NCBI GenBank assembly: GCA_016584305.1
Contig: JACEEZ010004873.1
Span: 137,501-201,500, forward strand
Origin: Chionoecetes opilio
Taxonomy: Eukaryota; Arthropoda; Malacostraca; Decapoda; Majidae
Direction: 5' to 3'
DNA: 64,000 bases
Shown here: piece after piece, positions 11,401 through 23,077 of the stretch
How positions within the stretch are numbered: the stretch's first letter is position 1
Layout of the letters: each line of letters starts with the position of its first letter
Made by a program: the position numbers and the translations under genes
The notes under the pieces: model-generated
Databases searched by the model: none
What the model saw: only the letters and a program-made list of their open reading frames with translations
What the model was told of the DNA's origin: nothing

Positions 11401-14400
11401 CAATGGTTGCCGCGATAACTTTTTTTTCAACTTGCGATAACGATAAAACGATAATTTTTTCCCCAACATGCGATAAACAATAAACGATAAAAAATTTCAA
11501 AACCCAACCTGCGGTAAGCGATAAACGATAAAACGATAGCGATAAAAAAAATTTAACTTGCGATAACAAAAGCGATAAATGATAAGTGCCTTTATTTAGT
11601 TGAAATATTAAAAAAAGCATACAAACTATTTTTCCACAGTGAAAATTAATTAAACTAAACAAAAACTGTCACTAGAACCAGTCTATGGCCTACAAGTTCT
11701 ATTCCACATCAGTCTCTCTCTCTGAGTCACACTCTCCCTCCCTCCTCTCCCTCCTCAAGACAGCATCCAGGAGCTGCATGTTTCCCTTGGTGAAGACCAG
11801 CTTCTCAAACCTGTCGCTGGTCATGCTTGCACGCTTGGGCCTGAGGACGTCACCAGCAGTGCTGAACATGCGCTCCACGGCAGCAGAGCTGGGCAAGGCC
11901 GTGTTGTACTTGATGAACAGCGAGATCCACTTCTCCCTGTGCATGCTGGGGAATTGCCCAGGCTTCACCTCTGCCACCTTGCTCCTGCCCCAGGTGTCCA
12001 CCTCCTTCTTGATGAGCTCCCCAATGTTGGACCCATCCTCCTCCATGACAGTGGGGCTCTCCAGGAAGGCAAATGGGTCGTCGCTGGCTTCCTTAGGCTT
12101 TTCTGTCACCATGTCCTGGCTCTGGCTGGAGGGGAGAGGGTCAGGTGTGATGGAGGTGACGATCTCCCTGATGAGCCTCTCTTGATGTCTTCTTCAAGGG
12201 CAGGGGCCACATGCTTCAACATGAAGGGGCCATGGTTGGGGTGGGTCAAGGTGGCCATCAGGAGGTCCTCATCAGCAAAGAGGTGCATGAATCTGTCGCA
12301 AAAAAGACGCAAATTTGAAATTTTAGTTTTCAAATATAAGATACAACTGATTTTTTTATTTATATACCCATTAAATATTTTACTTTGAAAATGATGCAAC
12401 ATACCTGTTGTTAAACCCATGGACAGTGCCATCCTGCTCTAACAAGGCATCCACCAGGGGGTCAGCATAGCGCAACTCGCCCTCCCTCTTGATGGCCTGT
12501 AGGTCTCTCTTGAGGAGCATCAGGTAGGGCAGGAGGATCCCCATGTAGGCGTTGACCTCAGCCTGCAGCCTGTCCAGGCAGATGGCGACAGGCTTCATCA
12601 CCTTGCAGTACTCCTGCAGAATCTCCTTGTCCTCCTCAGTGAAGACAGGGGCTGCTGCCCTCTTCCCAGCTGCCTCGCTCTTCATGACCTCGTTTATGGC
12701 CTCGATGGTCTCTGGGTCCTTGAGCGCCGTCTTCAGGAGGCACTCTGTCGCGTCATACAAGGTATTCCACCTACAAATAAAAAATGTTGTGTTTCAATAA
12801 TATTATGTTAATTTTGAATTGTTTTGAAATTGTGTGAGTTTTTGTTATTTAAGAATTGTTATTAGAAAAAAAATAGAAATCTGAAACAAAATTAGATTAT
12901 GCTCACCTAGTTGGGCAGGGTGTATTCAGCTTTCTGCCCACCACATCCCTGATCTTGTTGGCCACCACAGAGGACCTGTTGTGCAGGTTCCAGAGGCCCT
13001 GGGCCTTGGCGGCGGCCTTGGTAAACGGCTGCCTGGCCTGCCTGCCTGTTCCATAGTTCCATCCCACCACTTTGGAGACGTCTGTTGTCGCCAGCAGGTT
13101 GAGTGTGTGAGCAGCACATCTCCTCTGTGTGGGCAGCTTGGGAAGGTCCTCTGCCTCATCCTCCACCTCTTCCTCCAGCAGATCATGAACACTGACAATG
13201 GCGACATCGCCACCATCAGGATCCTCGTGTTCTGGCGCGACAGCAAGCGGGTCATCTTGGTTGTCGCCAAAATGCGCAAATGCAGCACAGTAGTTGGCAC
13301 CATTGTCAGTTGTAGTGGCGACGATCTTCCTGGTGATGCCAAACTCACTGTTGATCTTGTAGATCTCGTTTGCCAGGAGCTCCTTTGTCTGGTTGGACTT
13401 TAGCTCTTTGCAGGCGAGCGTGCCATGCTTTCTGCGCAAAGTTTCTGCATCAATCCAATGCACAGTGCAACCCAGGAATGCGCGATGGTGTGCACTCCAG
13501 CTGTCAGCTGTGGTGGCAACATATCTGGCCTCCTTCAGGATGGACATCAGCTCCTTCTTGGCCTTTCTCGCCTGGTCGTCAATTGTGTTCTTCATAGCCG
13601 TGTGGGAGGGCAGGTTGAACTCTGGCCTGAAGACCTTCATCATTTCGCGAGTCGCTGGATGGGCAGAGATGCTTGGTGCAATGCAGAGGGTGGTGAACCA
13701 CTTGACCCAGGCCTGCCGACCCTTGTCCTGGGTGAAGTGTCTGGACATCTCCTGGGCTTGCCTGAAGGAGAGCTGGCGGCTGGTGTCCTTCTCCCGCACG
13801 TTGAGCCTGTGGCCCTTCTTGCTGGTCGCCTTTTTGATGTCGTCAAACTCATCCAGCAGCTGGGCAGTCTTATGACCACGGTGCATCTTGCCCTTTAGAT
13901 GGGTTCTGAGGTTCCCCTTGCTGTCTGACTGGAACTTGATGTAGGTCTTCTTCATTCCATAACCTTCACACAGCTTGCAGATGGCCAGGCAATTGAAAAC
14001 CATCCTGTCAGAATGACCAAGCTTGGGCCTTGGATCTTCAATTTTGTGCAGCTTGAACAACTTCTCAAATGGCTTGAGGGAAATGTTAACCTGTAAAAAC
14101 ACAAAAAGTATTGTCAAAAATACCCCGCGTGCGGGGACAACAGCCCTTGGCCGAAGCGCGCCTGTAACAAATCATGGCATAGTTAAAGTATGCTTAGCTT
14201 TAAGGGTTTGAAGTAACCTAATAGAGAAAGTGAAGCTTTCATTTTTTGTTCTTTTCTCAAAAACTACAAGAAAAGAAATATGTCATATTTCATATGTCTT
14301 ATGCTCTCTTCTTTCATTTAAAACCGGAATGGGGACGATTAAAGCACCACTCACCAAGCTTTAGCTATCTTTAGTCACCCCTGAGGGTACCAACGTCCAA

Positions 14401-15498
14401 GAATTTTTCTAAGTTTTTTCACAAAAAATGCAATAAAATCTATATATAAATTTTCGTACTGTCTGTCTGTCTGTCTGTGTGTCTGTGTAACTATCGTTCT
14501 TCTTCTTCGTACGTTCTTTGATTTACTATTTGTATTTGTATTTATTATTTAGTATTTACATTACCTCATCAAAGTCCTCCTGCTTGCAGCCCTTGCCCAG
14601 GTGCTTGTCGCTGTTGTCCTCCCTCATGCCCTGGCTGCTGGAGGGGCGGAAGGTTCGTGGAGACATGAGGGTGTCGCTGCTCTCACTCCCCACTGACATT
14701 GCTGAGCTTGATCGCGACAAAAACATATTGCCAGACTCTTGGCAGTGAGAAGACGGTGCATGGGATAGAGCGGCACACACCCTCCTAACTCGAGAACTCC
14801 AGCGAGACTGGCGCCACGGTTGCCAATCAAGATTTTGTGAGTGTACCAAAATCAAACTACCAAATAGTACCAGAGCTACAGAAAACGTAACAAAAAATAT
14901 TTAAACGTCACGGCTACGTCACCAATTCAACAAATCATACAAATGTTGGTCTAACGCGTTCTGGCGGTCAACTTCTTGGGCAACACGAGTTGAAAAATGT
15001 TGACCAGTGGTTAACTGTACAAATGTTGTTGCCACCTCTTCATTTAATCTATCTAATTTATTAAGTTCTTCAATTTCTTCTAGATATGCACCTCACAGAT
15101 TAGTACCAGAAAATGGTAAAGTCGTACTTGATACTACCAATAGTACCAAATCTGGCACTTTAGTACCAAGATTGGCAACCCTGACTGGCGCACTGCAGCT
15201 GTGATTGGCCAGCTACACACACACACACACACTTGGCAGCTCTCATATGAGGTTTTTCAGGTCTGAAAACGTCAGGCGGGCTGTTGTGACTATTGCCGCC
15301 GTGCACATTTTCTAATTTTTACAAAAGTCGTCTTTGAATTTATCGTTTATCGTTCCTCATTTTTTGGGACTAGCGGTAAGTGAATGAGCGATAATTTTAG
15401 AAAACTTTGCGATAAACGATAAACGATAAAAGGTTTGACCTCAGCGATAATTATCGTTTATCGTTTATCGCTCATTTTATCGCACGCGGCAACCACTG
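11401..15498 (-). mobile_element. hAT-1: near-complete hAT DNA transposon, 4098 bp
   Basis: Termini are CAATGGTTGCCGCG on the left and, on the minus strand, CAGTGGTTGCCGCG on the right: one mismatch in 14. Both ends carry dense subterminal CGATAA/TTATCG motifs (11413-11590 and 15338-15485), the usual arrangement of transposase binding sites in hAT elements. The element encodes a four-exon BED-finger transposase on the minus strand. It sits in a SINE remnant and its right end lies 225 bp upstream of the IR start codon. Perfect TSDs and an almost open transposase indicate recent insertion. Confidence 0.93.
11699..14726 (-). CDS. hAT transposase (BED zinc finger, DDE, dimerisation domain), four exons, one frameshift
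   Basis: Exons on the minus strand: 14726-14565, 14090-12907, 12770-12405, 12292-11699. Donors are GTAATG, GTGAGC and GTATGT, acceptors end in CAG, TAG and CAG, and all phases agree; about 768 residues. A BED-type finger (CKLC near residues 92-95, then histidines near 118-127) should bind the element ends. The RNase-H-like core shows ATTADSWSAHH (first Asp ~250), TTTDNGANY (~316) and RCAAHTLNL (~380), with an acidic insert between the last two. The C-terminus carries SSAAVERMFSTAGDVLRPK then RASMTSDRFEKLVF, the hAT dimerisation region. A one-base deletion near 12178-12186 (after EEDIK) shifts the frame, so this copy is probably inactive unless the base is a sequence error. Start is the MFLSRSSSAM methionine; a longer reading to 14855 is possible. 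Confidence 0.88.
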
Positions 15499-15506
15499 TT
15501 TACTGT
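15499..15506. repeat. Right 8-bp TSD of hAT-1
   Basis: TTTACTGT, identical to 11393-11400. Confidence 0.92.
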
Positions 15507-15722
15507 AGTATAGGTTACGATCGTACCTAGACTGTAATAGGTACCAATATATAAAAACGACTGGCACCCGCGTTCTGGAGAAAGGATGTAAGTGCCAAGT
15601 TCTATATAACTGACTTAATGACCCCCCGTGTGCAGTCGATAGCCATAAAAGGCCTAAGCCCTTCCTTTTTATTAACATATACATTTTCATCTCTATTTTT
15701 ACACCTAGACACTGGAAAAAAA

Positions 15723-15943
15723 ATGTCTTCCTCATCTCGCTGGGTAGCTGTGATGGCCGTTCTGTTCTGTGCGCGGCATGAAGCAGAAGGAAACAGACTT
15801 CGAGAAGATCACCATGTCCTGTCTGCTTACCGTGGTGAAGATGTAATGGTCGGGGTCAAACAAGTGCTTGAAACCTACTTCACAGGATGTCACGTAATGT
15901 TGGCAGCTCCTGAGCTCTCCATTACTTTGGGATTTGTACATAA
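15723..15943 (+). CDS. Ionotropic receptor (IR), coding exon 1
   Basis: The start ATG at 15723 opens a hydrophobic signal-peptide-like leader (MSSSSRWVAVMAVLFCARH), followed by a segment ending GCHVMLAAPELSITLGFVHK. That is the first strand-helix of the IR amino-terminal domain, in which 'GCHLVLL' type motifs are common. A strong donor GTAAGT follows at 15944; the exon ends in phase 2 (AA), which joins the single A opening exon 2 to give Lys. A plausible acceptor (CACCTAG, 15702-15708) just upstream suggests a spliced 5' UTR. IRs are ligand-gated cation channels of the iGluR family acting in chemosensory neurons. Assignment to the same gene as the distant exons rests on matching phase and continuous sequence character across a 39-kb intron. 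Confidence 0.75.
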
Positions 15944-15984
15944 GTAAGTCAGACGGGCATGTGTGTGTGTGTGTGTTTGTGTTT

Positions 15985-16262
15985 AAGTGTGTGTATTCAC
16001 CCACAGTCCTGCCTGTGCGAGCTGGATTCGCGATCGCCAGTTTTACCCTCTCGAAAAGATCTTGGAGCTCCTATTGGCTTTCTCTCAGAAAGTCAGTCTT
16101 CAAGCCACTTGAAAATATTTGCAGTTATGCAGTGCGATTTTAATATCTTATGTAAACGGTAATGGGGGTTTTGTCAAACGCTTTCTGAAAGTCAAGATAA
16201 ACTACATATACTGCTTTCGTCTCGTCATACGTGATGAAAACTCCTTAAAAACCAAAATCTAA
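15985..16262 (-). pseudogene. CR1-like LINE fragment (reverse transcriptase)
   Basis: Minus-strand translation gives YDETKAVYVVYLDFQKAFDK (the RT palm 'YLDFsKAFDkvp' block), then in another frame ANIFKWLE..LSER. This is the next RT segment after the parts at 17640-17851 and 18888-20650, so it belongs to the same LINE copy broken by later insertions. Frameshifts are present. Confidence 0.6.
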
Positions 16263-16491
16263 AAAGAAGTCGGTTCACTTTCGACCAAAATTTGGTTGTG
16301 CGACGCAATGACGTCACGGTGCATTCCAAACAAGAGTCCGTTGCGTGAGATTGCTATGTTAATTGATAGGACTATAGTCCTTAGTGACGTTGACTAGGGG
16401 GAAGGGGATTTGAGGTGGCAGCCATCTTGGAAAAAATCCCTAAAGACTATATTCCTTTGTATAAGACTAGGATTCTGTTCCTTATTGATAT
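16263..16491. other. Short unassigned spacer before the solo LTR
   Basis: Contains CAATGACGTCACGGTGC and a GGGGAAGGGGATTTGAGG stretch; no gene recognised. Confidence 0.35.
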
Positions 16492-17165
16492 TGTTACGTG
16501 CCTGGCGTTATGCATGTAGTGGTGGTGGGGAAGGCATGTGGTGGTTGTGTGAGAGGCTTGAGGGCGTGTGTGTGTGTCTGTGTGTATGAGCGGGTGGCGC
16601 GCGTGAAGGGTGCCTCCTTCACCGGCACACAAAGACCAGGCAGTGCACATGAGGTGGCGGTGGTGAGGCAACCTTGAATGCGGGTGGGTGGGTGTGGGGT
16701 GTGGGGCGGGTAGCGGTGCCAGAAGGACGTGTCTGTAGTGGCGCGCTGCTTCTTGGCACAAAGAGAGTGAGAAAAGAGACGTCCTGAAGAGCAGACGTTC
16801 GCCGCTCCGGAGAGAGGAGTCGCGGGTGGTTGTGGTGGTGTTGGGGGAACTGTGTGGTTGTGGTGGTGGGGGAACTGTGGTGTTGTAACGTCTCGCCTTG
16901 CGACAGTCTTGAAAAGATTGGAGGTAGATGACGTACATGTACTTTGTAGATGTAGTGATCTGTGGCTTTGTCAGTAAACCAAGAAATGAGTCAGTGTTTC
17001 CTTCGCCTTTGTGTTGATTGACTACGTGTTATACCAGCTCGCATCACTCTACACACCGAGCTCTGTCGCTGTAAGTAAGTCAAGCAGCAGTGGGTATTGT
17101 AACACGGCCTTGCATAGCCTCACCTGAGACTCCTGCAGTGTGTGGTGAGGTCCAAGAACGTAACA
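16492..17165 (+). mobile_element. Probable solo LTR of a retrotransposon, 674 bp
   Basis: Begins TGTTACGTGCC and ends AAGAACGTAACA: short inverted ends of the TG...CA type with matched TGTTACGT/ACGTAACA. Four-bp ATAT flanks both sides (16488-16491 and 17166-17169). No gag or pol nearby, so a solo LTR is the simplest reading. The 163-residue minus-strand frame inside is GT-repeat-derived and not credible. Confidence 0.6.
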
Positions 17166-17169
17166 ATAT

Positions 17170-17639
17170 TAAATAAAGGGAAATGGGAAATAACCGAATT
17201 ACAAAGGATTAAAGCAGAATTTGATGATTACGGAATATGTGCGAAGGATTACAAGGGATTGGCGATTATATTAAGGAATTATAATAGGTAAATATACAAG
17301 ATATGGATAAAAGCGTTTGCTATTTTTCGATGTAATTCAAATGGTGTACCTTAAAATGTACAAAAGAAAACTTATACTTATTAGAGAAAACGTCAATATT
17401 TTAACGTAAACTATACTATTTCTTTATGGTATGCCTAAGAACAACATTACTTCATATAGAATAAACAATGTGAAGTGCTACTATAGCGTGCGGTCTACCA
17501 GGACATTTGCAATAATAGTAGCACCCAATGTGATAATAAATAAACAATGTGACGGGTGTTCAATAGTGAAAAAAAAGGGATGAAAATACAAGTTTCCCCG
17601 TTAATTGCTCCGTTTTCTGAGATTTCGTACCCACTGAGA
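17170..17639. other. Unassigned AT-rich sequence inside the CR1 copy
   Basis: About 470 bp with no motif I recognise. Its end (near 17690) joins CR1 sequence. Direct repeats of AACAATGTGA (17465-17474, 17544-17553) are present. Confidence 0.35.
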
Positions 17640-17851
17640 CAGCGTGACGTCACCCCCCTGAGCGTGAACTGACTTAACTCTAATTAGACTTTGTTAAAAA
17701 CGTCTAGCAAATTTGTTAGCAAAAGGGTTTATTTTGAAAGTCGTGCTGGGAGTTTTTTATTATATTATTATCTTCTAAGAAATTTACCACCTTGTCTCGT
17801 ATTACAGATTATGTTAATTTACAGACTACGGATGTGAGCCTGTGAGGCTTA
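17640..17851 (-). pseudogene. CR1-like LINE, downstream part of split RT region
   Basis: Minus-strand reading includes VIRDKVVKFLEDNNIIKNSQ then a stretch resembling 'HGFrnkRSCLTNLLdFf', the RT block that follows 'NYRPISLT' in CR1 LINEs. The preceding block lies across the Harbinger-like insert at 18888 and above. Removing the insert and one TSD copy restores SNYRCISLT in frame. Confidence 0.72.
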
Positions 17852-18884
17852 AGCCCCCGTCACACATTCCATAATCGAACCACGAACGCGCCAACAATGC
17901 AATGCGCAGCGCCGTCATGGTCCTGGTTATGGGTCCATCGTGACCGATCGTGACGCTCGTGACGCGTTCGGCCGAGGCCACGAAAAGTTAATGCGTGCAC
18001 TAAAAAATCGGGAAGCTCTCCGATGTTTGTACCCAACGCAGCGCTATCTTAAGTCTATCGTGACGCTATCGTTATCTATGTAGCAGCTTCGTGACACTAC
18101 CGTGATCGTCTTATGTCTATCGTGACGATAAGAAACCGTTACACGAGTCTTGTTCCCTACCTTCCCCCTCTTTTTCCCACCCCCTTCCGTCTTCCCCCCC
18201 TTTCTCATTCACCTCCACCCACCCGCGTCTCTCTACCCCCTACTCCCTCATCACGTGATGACACCACCCTCCCCCTACTCTCTACCCTCTACTCCCTCGC
18301 CACGCGGTGACACCACCCTCCCCCTACCCCCTCGCCACATGTTGACACCCCCACCCCCATTTTAACCACTCATATCCCCACCAACGTACCAACAACGCCT
18401 TCTACATGCCCAAGCCCCCTCCCCCTGTTTCCTCACCAACATCAACACCCCCTTCTTTATTACAACCCCCCTCCCCCGTTTCCCCCCCTTCTCCATCACC
18501 AACAAGTACTCACCCCTGTTTCTCCCACCTTCATCTCTACCCCCCTTCCTTCTCCATCACCATGGCAACATCCATCCACGTGTGAGGCATGTCTCTTGAC
18601 GCTATCGTGATACGTTCATGGCACCGTCATGGCACTGTCGTGGTTATCGTAGCTCTATCGTGACGACAAAATGACCGTTGATTTTTCATTCGTGACGTAG
18701 TCTTACAGCTGTCATGACTCCATCGTGACCATCTTACGACCATCATGACACATACGTACAGGCAGCGTGACATTGTTGTGAGGCTATCGTGGTCTGCGTT
18801 TTTCGTGGTCAAATTTCACGATAGCGTCAATTATCAAATTGGTGGCGCTATCGTGGTTCGATTATGGAATGTGTGACGGGGGCT
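17852..18884. mobile_element. Harbinger-like MITE, copy 1 (1033 bp)
   Basis: TIRs begin AGCCCCCGTCACACATTCC on the left and mirror exactly on the right (...GGAATGTGTGACGGGGGCT). TSDs are TTA (17849-17851 and 18885-18887), the 3-bp TWA target of PIF/Harbinger elements. The interior is dense in CTATCGTGACG-type motifs near both ends plus a pyrimidine-rich core (18150-18550) with CCCCCT/ACCACC repeats. No transposase frame. Frames of Pro/Ser-rich protein across the core are composition artefacts. Confidence 0.85.
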
Positions 18885-18887
18885 TTA

Positions 18888-20650
18888 TACATCTGTAGTT
18901 ACTCGGTTGTGTCAAGTCACCTTTCTTCTATATTGAAGTAAAATGTTCAAGTTTCCAGTCGCAAGAAACTTTACCGGAATTGAGGTATATGTTTAAAAAG
19001 TATTGAAAGAGGTTTTCAAATTTGATACTTCGCTTCTTTTAATACTCGCGGTGCAATACAGTCTGACCTGGGAGATTGTCTATCAATCGTTATATTTACT
19101 GTGTCTTCCAAGAAATTCGAAATTGCCCAATTTCATTATGTTACTCTGATCGCAGCCCACTTATACTCCATTTATGTCTTCAACTGAAACAAACAGAAGC
19201 AAAGTAATCATTTAATACTTCAGCCATCTAGATTTCATTATTAATATGTTTACCGTTTTCGAGGCAAAGTGGGCCTATATTCGCTGTGATAACTTTTTTC
19301 TTACACACGTAACTGAACAAATATTTGGGGTTCGATTTACTGATACTTGCAATATATATGTCGATTTCAACTTTTTCGTATCGTGCCGTAATCATGCGAA
19401 ATATCCTTTATTATTTTCGTTTTGAGATAAAAATTTACAATAGGCCTTTTTTTCTATAATAATCTTGATTCAATTTAACGGTTCCACCACATGGGTTTGT
19501 TCTTATTATTACGTGAACGTCTTTTGCAGACTGGAACACAAGTCTTTACATCATTATTCAAGATATTTGTTAACATCTCCCACGATTCGTTTCGATACAT
19601 TTCATCAGACAATACTCTCCAATCAGTTTCTAATAAAATCGACCTAAAAAAAGTTCAATGTTTGTTACCTTGTCTATACATGAAAACTTCATCATTATTA
19701 ACGTTTTCCCTGTACATTTCGAGATTTATATCAAGGGACACAATTCTACGTTCGCTAGTGCTATTCAGATATTCAGATCCAATTTTAATTCTTTTTACTA
19801 AATCGGCATTTTTTGATAAGGCAAATTCACCTATTGTCATCATATTGTCACTTCTTGTGGTTATGTGGACATGTTGAATTAATTAAGGAACTTTCTAATA
19901 AGTAGATGTCGTGACCCGAGTGAGAGTTTAGCGGATTCCACCAGGAAGTAACGGCAAGGTTGAGATCATCAAAGATAACGCAATCGAACACATTGTTATT
20001 AATATATTTGTTTTTGTTTATATCACAAAGGACTGGCCAAGGGCAAAAAAAAGTAACAAAAAGCCCGTTTAGTTACCAGTCCCTATAAAGAAGACTGTAA
20101 GAGAATAAAGAAAGGGGGGTGGGCCAATTCAGTTCGGGAGGTGTCTTGTTACTCCTCTCTTGAAAAGATTTAAGTCGTAGGAAGGTGGAAAAATAGAAAC
20201 AGGAAGAGATTTCCAGTTTACCAGTGAAAGGGAGAAAAGAGTGAAGATACTGGTATTTATTTCAACTATCTGGTCGTATAGCTTTTTACCAGCGTTTGTA
20301 TTGTGAACTTGGGGTCTATAAATAAGGCCGATTAAAAAAAAATTTCGAACGGATCTTTAGCTGCAAAAGTAGATAAACCATATATTTTTTCCTATCGTGT
20401 TCTATGACCGTAGGATGAAGACTGGTTTTTTCCGTAGAGTAATACTCCTCCGCCTGTTCTATTCGCCCTTTTACAAGTAAAGTAAACATTAAGTAACCGG
20501 GTAAATTGTATTCTGTCAAAAATATATATTTGTTGTTTTCAGCAACAAGGGCTTCGATATGTGAAAATTTATTTCGGATGCTGTGTGCATTCAATAAACC
20601 TGTTTTTTTTAATATTTCGTATCTAGGTGGCATTGTGGGGGCGATCATTT
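18888..20650 (-). pseudogene. CR1-like LINE ORF2 fragment (endonuclease to start of RT)
   Basis: Minus-strand reading, upstream to downstream: LLNAHSIRNKFSHIEALVAE (endonuclease start, 20600s), FDDLNLAVTSWW (19950s; the 'GDFNLPxvdW' block), NADLVKRIKIGSEYL and RIVSLDINLEMYRENVNNDE (endonuclease end), then NNKNKPMWWN and, near 18900, SGKVSCDWKL and GDLTQPSNYR (linker into RT). Several stops and shifts; not functional. It is inserted by the LINE-tail repeat at 20010-20320 and broken at its RT by the Harbinger-like MITE. Confidence 0.75.
20010..20320 (-). mobile_element. LINE 3'-tail repeat inserted in the CR1 copy
   Basis: GTTCGGGAGGTGTCTTG, GGAAGGTGGAAAAATAGAAAC and CCAGTGAAAGGGA parallel 10880-11010. 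The CR1 endonuclease reading stops on one side (20010) and resumes on the other (20330), so this is a separate later insertion. Confidence 0.55.
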
Positions 20651-20856
20651 ACATCGGCGAGTCTACTCGAGTTCGTTGGACGTTTTTCAAAATCTGAAAC
20701 TAGTAACTGCATCGCCTAGCTTTCATTTAGCACATATTTGGATAACACCAACATAATGGTCGGGTCGATGTGATTAGGGAACCTGTACATGCAGATTACC
20801 GACAACTATAGATTTGGATCCTATTTTAACTCCACTGCCCTACGTTCCACCACATT

Positions 20857-21266
<410 letters not shown>

Positions 21267-21272
21267 AATATA

Positions 21273-21318
<46 letters not shown>

Positions 21319-21320
21319 TA

Positions 21321-21355
<35 letters not shown>
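21267..21355. repeat. (TA)n microsatellite
   Basis: Interrupted TA repeats (ATATTATATA and TATTTTATA breaks) just before readable LINE sequence. Confidence 0.93.
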
Positions 21356-21357
<2 letters not shown>

Positions 21358-21360
<3 letters not shown>

Positions 21361-21569
21361 AACATAAATGTGTCAATTTCGGAAATGTCCTTTTGGAAGG
21401 TGCAAACCTTGAAATGGTAAACTCTTACAAATATCTTGAACACTGGATTAACAGTGACATGCGTGACCATCTTGACATGTTTAGACAGATAAGACAGATA
21501 GCAGCACGAACTATTACATTGAAATGTAGATTTCATATGTGTACAGCCGATGTCAAAACTGACCATTAA
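21358..21569 (+). pseudogene. LINE ORF2 C-terminal fragment, left part of a split copy
   Basis: In the + frame: VNFGNVLLEGANLEMVNSYK, YLEHWINSDMRDHLDMFRQI, RQIAARTITLKCRF. This is the post-RT region of jockey-like LINEs ('...vdSYKYLGhwInsdlrDd.DmlrQiR.iyar.N.L.rkF..C...vK'). At 21569 it is cut by a Harbinger-like MITE. The continuation (VK..SLLHSHLYSVLPTYGG-like) is at 53788, 32 kb away. The reading frame runs through the TAA target when the insert is removed, although a stop codon is present there. Confidence 0.7.
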
Positions 21570-22570
21570 AGCCCCCTTCACACATTCCATAATCGAACCA
21601 CGAACGCGCCAACAATGCAATGCGCAGCGCCGTCATGGTCCTGGTTATGGGTCCATCGTGACGCGCTCGGCCGAGGCCACGAAAAGTTAGTGCGTGCACT
21701 ACAAAATCGGGAAGCTCCCCGATTTTTGTACCCAACGCAGCGCTATCGTAAGTCTATCGTGACGCTATCGTTATCTATGTAGCAGCTTCGTGACACTATC
21801 GTGATTGTCGTATGTCTATCGTGAAGATAAGAAACCGTTACGCGCGCTTTCATCCCTACCTTCCCCCTCTTTGGGCTAAATGCAAGAATGCTTGTCAAAT
21901 CCCGGCAGGTGGATATGCCCCACCGTCGTACCTCCACCGGTGGGATAGTCAAGAATTGTACTCAAAAGCCCGGCCAGTGGAGATCTGTGCAGTCGTACCA
22001 ACACAAGCGAGTCCAAGACGGCATCAGCATTTTTACTGTTTTATACATATCTAATACATTTTACTAGTGTAATTTATCATTTCTGCCATTAAAATAATAG
22101 CTTAGTTAGTGTTCGCCACTTGTCTGAGGCGTTGATGTAGAAAAAATGGGCCCGAGTGATGCTTGTTAGTACATTTGAACGGCCCGCCAGTACTGCTCCA
22201 CACAATGGCTGACCTCCACCTCCCGCCGCCGCCCAGTTTCCTTACAAGTTAACACACTATATAAGGCCTCCTGGACCTGATTTTACCTTAAATATGACAC
22301 GTGTGCATTCACAAGGTATGCATGTTACTCTCGGTTGTGTTGAAAACTCATCTGTAATGGTCTGGGAAGAAATAGGATGGAATAAGGGCAGAGCGGTATG
22401 CAGGTGGGATGTGCATGGTGAACGCAATCAGCTGACTCAAATCTCGACCCGTTGCGTTGTCCTCTGTTGATTCTTGCTTACCGCGCCGCGATGCAACGGG
22501 TCGAGAAAATTTCTTGCATATGGCCCAAAATGACCGTTGATTTTCCATTCGTGACGTAGTCTTACAGCTA
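21570..22570. mobile_element. Harbinger-like MITE copy 2, left part
   Basis: Starts AGCCCCCTTCACACATTCC after TAA (21567-21569) and follows copy 1 closely to about 21870. It ends with GTGACGTAGTCTTACAGCT, exactly where copy 1 continues TCATGACTCCATCGTG. That continuation is found at 53586 (TCATGACTGCATCGTG), and the far TIR ends at 53784 followed by TAA. So copy 2 is one element broken by 31 kb. Confidence 0.88.
21871..22527. mobile_element. TIR element inside MITE copy 2 (~655 bp)
   Basis: Left TTGGGCTAAATGCAAGAA and right TTCTTGCATATGGCCCAA are inverted relatives. Sequence between, including CTCGACCCGTTGCATCG in both orientations near 22440-22505, is absent from MITE copy 1. It replaces the pyrimidine-rich core rather than simply adding to it, so deletion accompanied insertion or the copies differ. 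No coding sequence recognised. Confidence 0.5.
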
Positions 22571-22870
22571 TAGGCCTCTTCCATTTGTGCACGAGTTCAA
22601 GGAACCAGTTCTTTCAGTTCAGGGTTGGGTTCAGTTCCTGGTTCTGGGTTCGCGTCTCACAAATGGAACGCAAAACCCCGCTTTTTGTTTACAAACAAAC
22701 CCAGCTGGCGAGGCAAAAGGAAGGAGAGGTTTCTTCTGTCTTGTGTAGGGCTGTGCTCGCATTATACGAGGATTCTGATGATAAACAGAAATAAATTATG
22801 TACCAGCAACATCCACTGCTGGCATCTTTGGCATACATTACGTGTTACGGTAACGAATTCAGCATAACAG
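22571..22870 (+). other. Left terminal region of element Z, with short ORF
   Basis: After the TIR comes GTTCAGTTCCTGGTTCTGGG-type repeats, then a frame reading MERKTPLFVYKQ...VSSVLCRAVLALYEDSDDKQ ending 22794. It is short and ends in an acidic EDSDD tail. It could be the first exon of a transposon gene, but no catalytic core is visible. Function unknown. Confidence 0.3.
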
Positions 22871-23077
22871 CGATAGTTTACTATCGCCCAGTCAGTGAGT
22901 GAATGATTGACTTTGGGTAGACAAGTAGCACGAATACTTTTAGAAGACCTACAACATTTGTGCATAGGGAGGCCATGTGAAGTTGTATTGTGCAGACAAA
23001 GCGCGTAAATAGAAGCGAGCATTGTTACCCTTTGAATAGCAATGCATAACTACGGTAGCCGAGATAGCCGTAAAAAG

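Noticed and set aside
12903..14117. Overlapping + and - strand frames over the transposase as separate genes
   Set aside because: They are shadows; only the spliced minus-strand frame carries hAT motifs with consistent splice sites.
16447..16938. 163-residue minus-strand ORF in the solo LTR
   Set aside because: Pro/Thr/His-rich composition from GT-rich repeats; no start context or motif.
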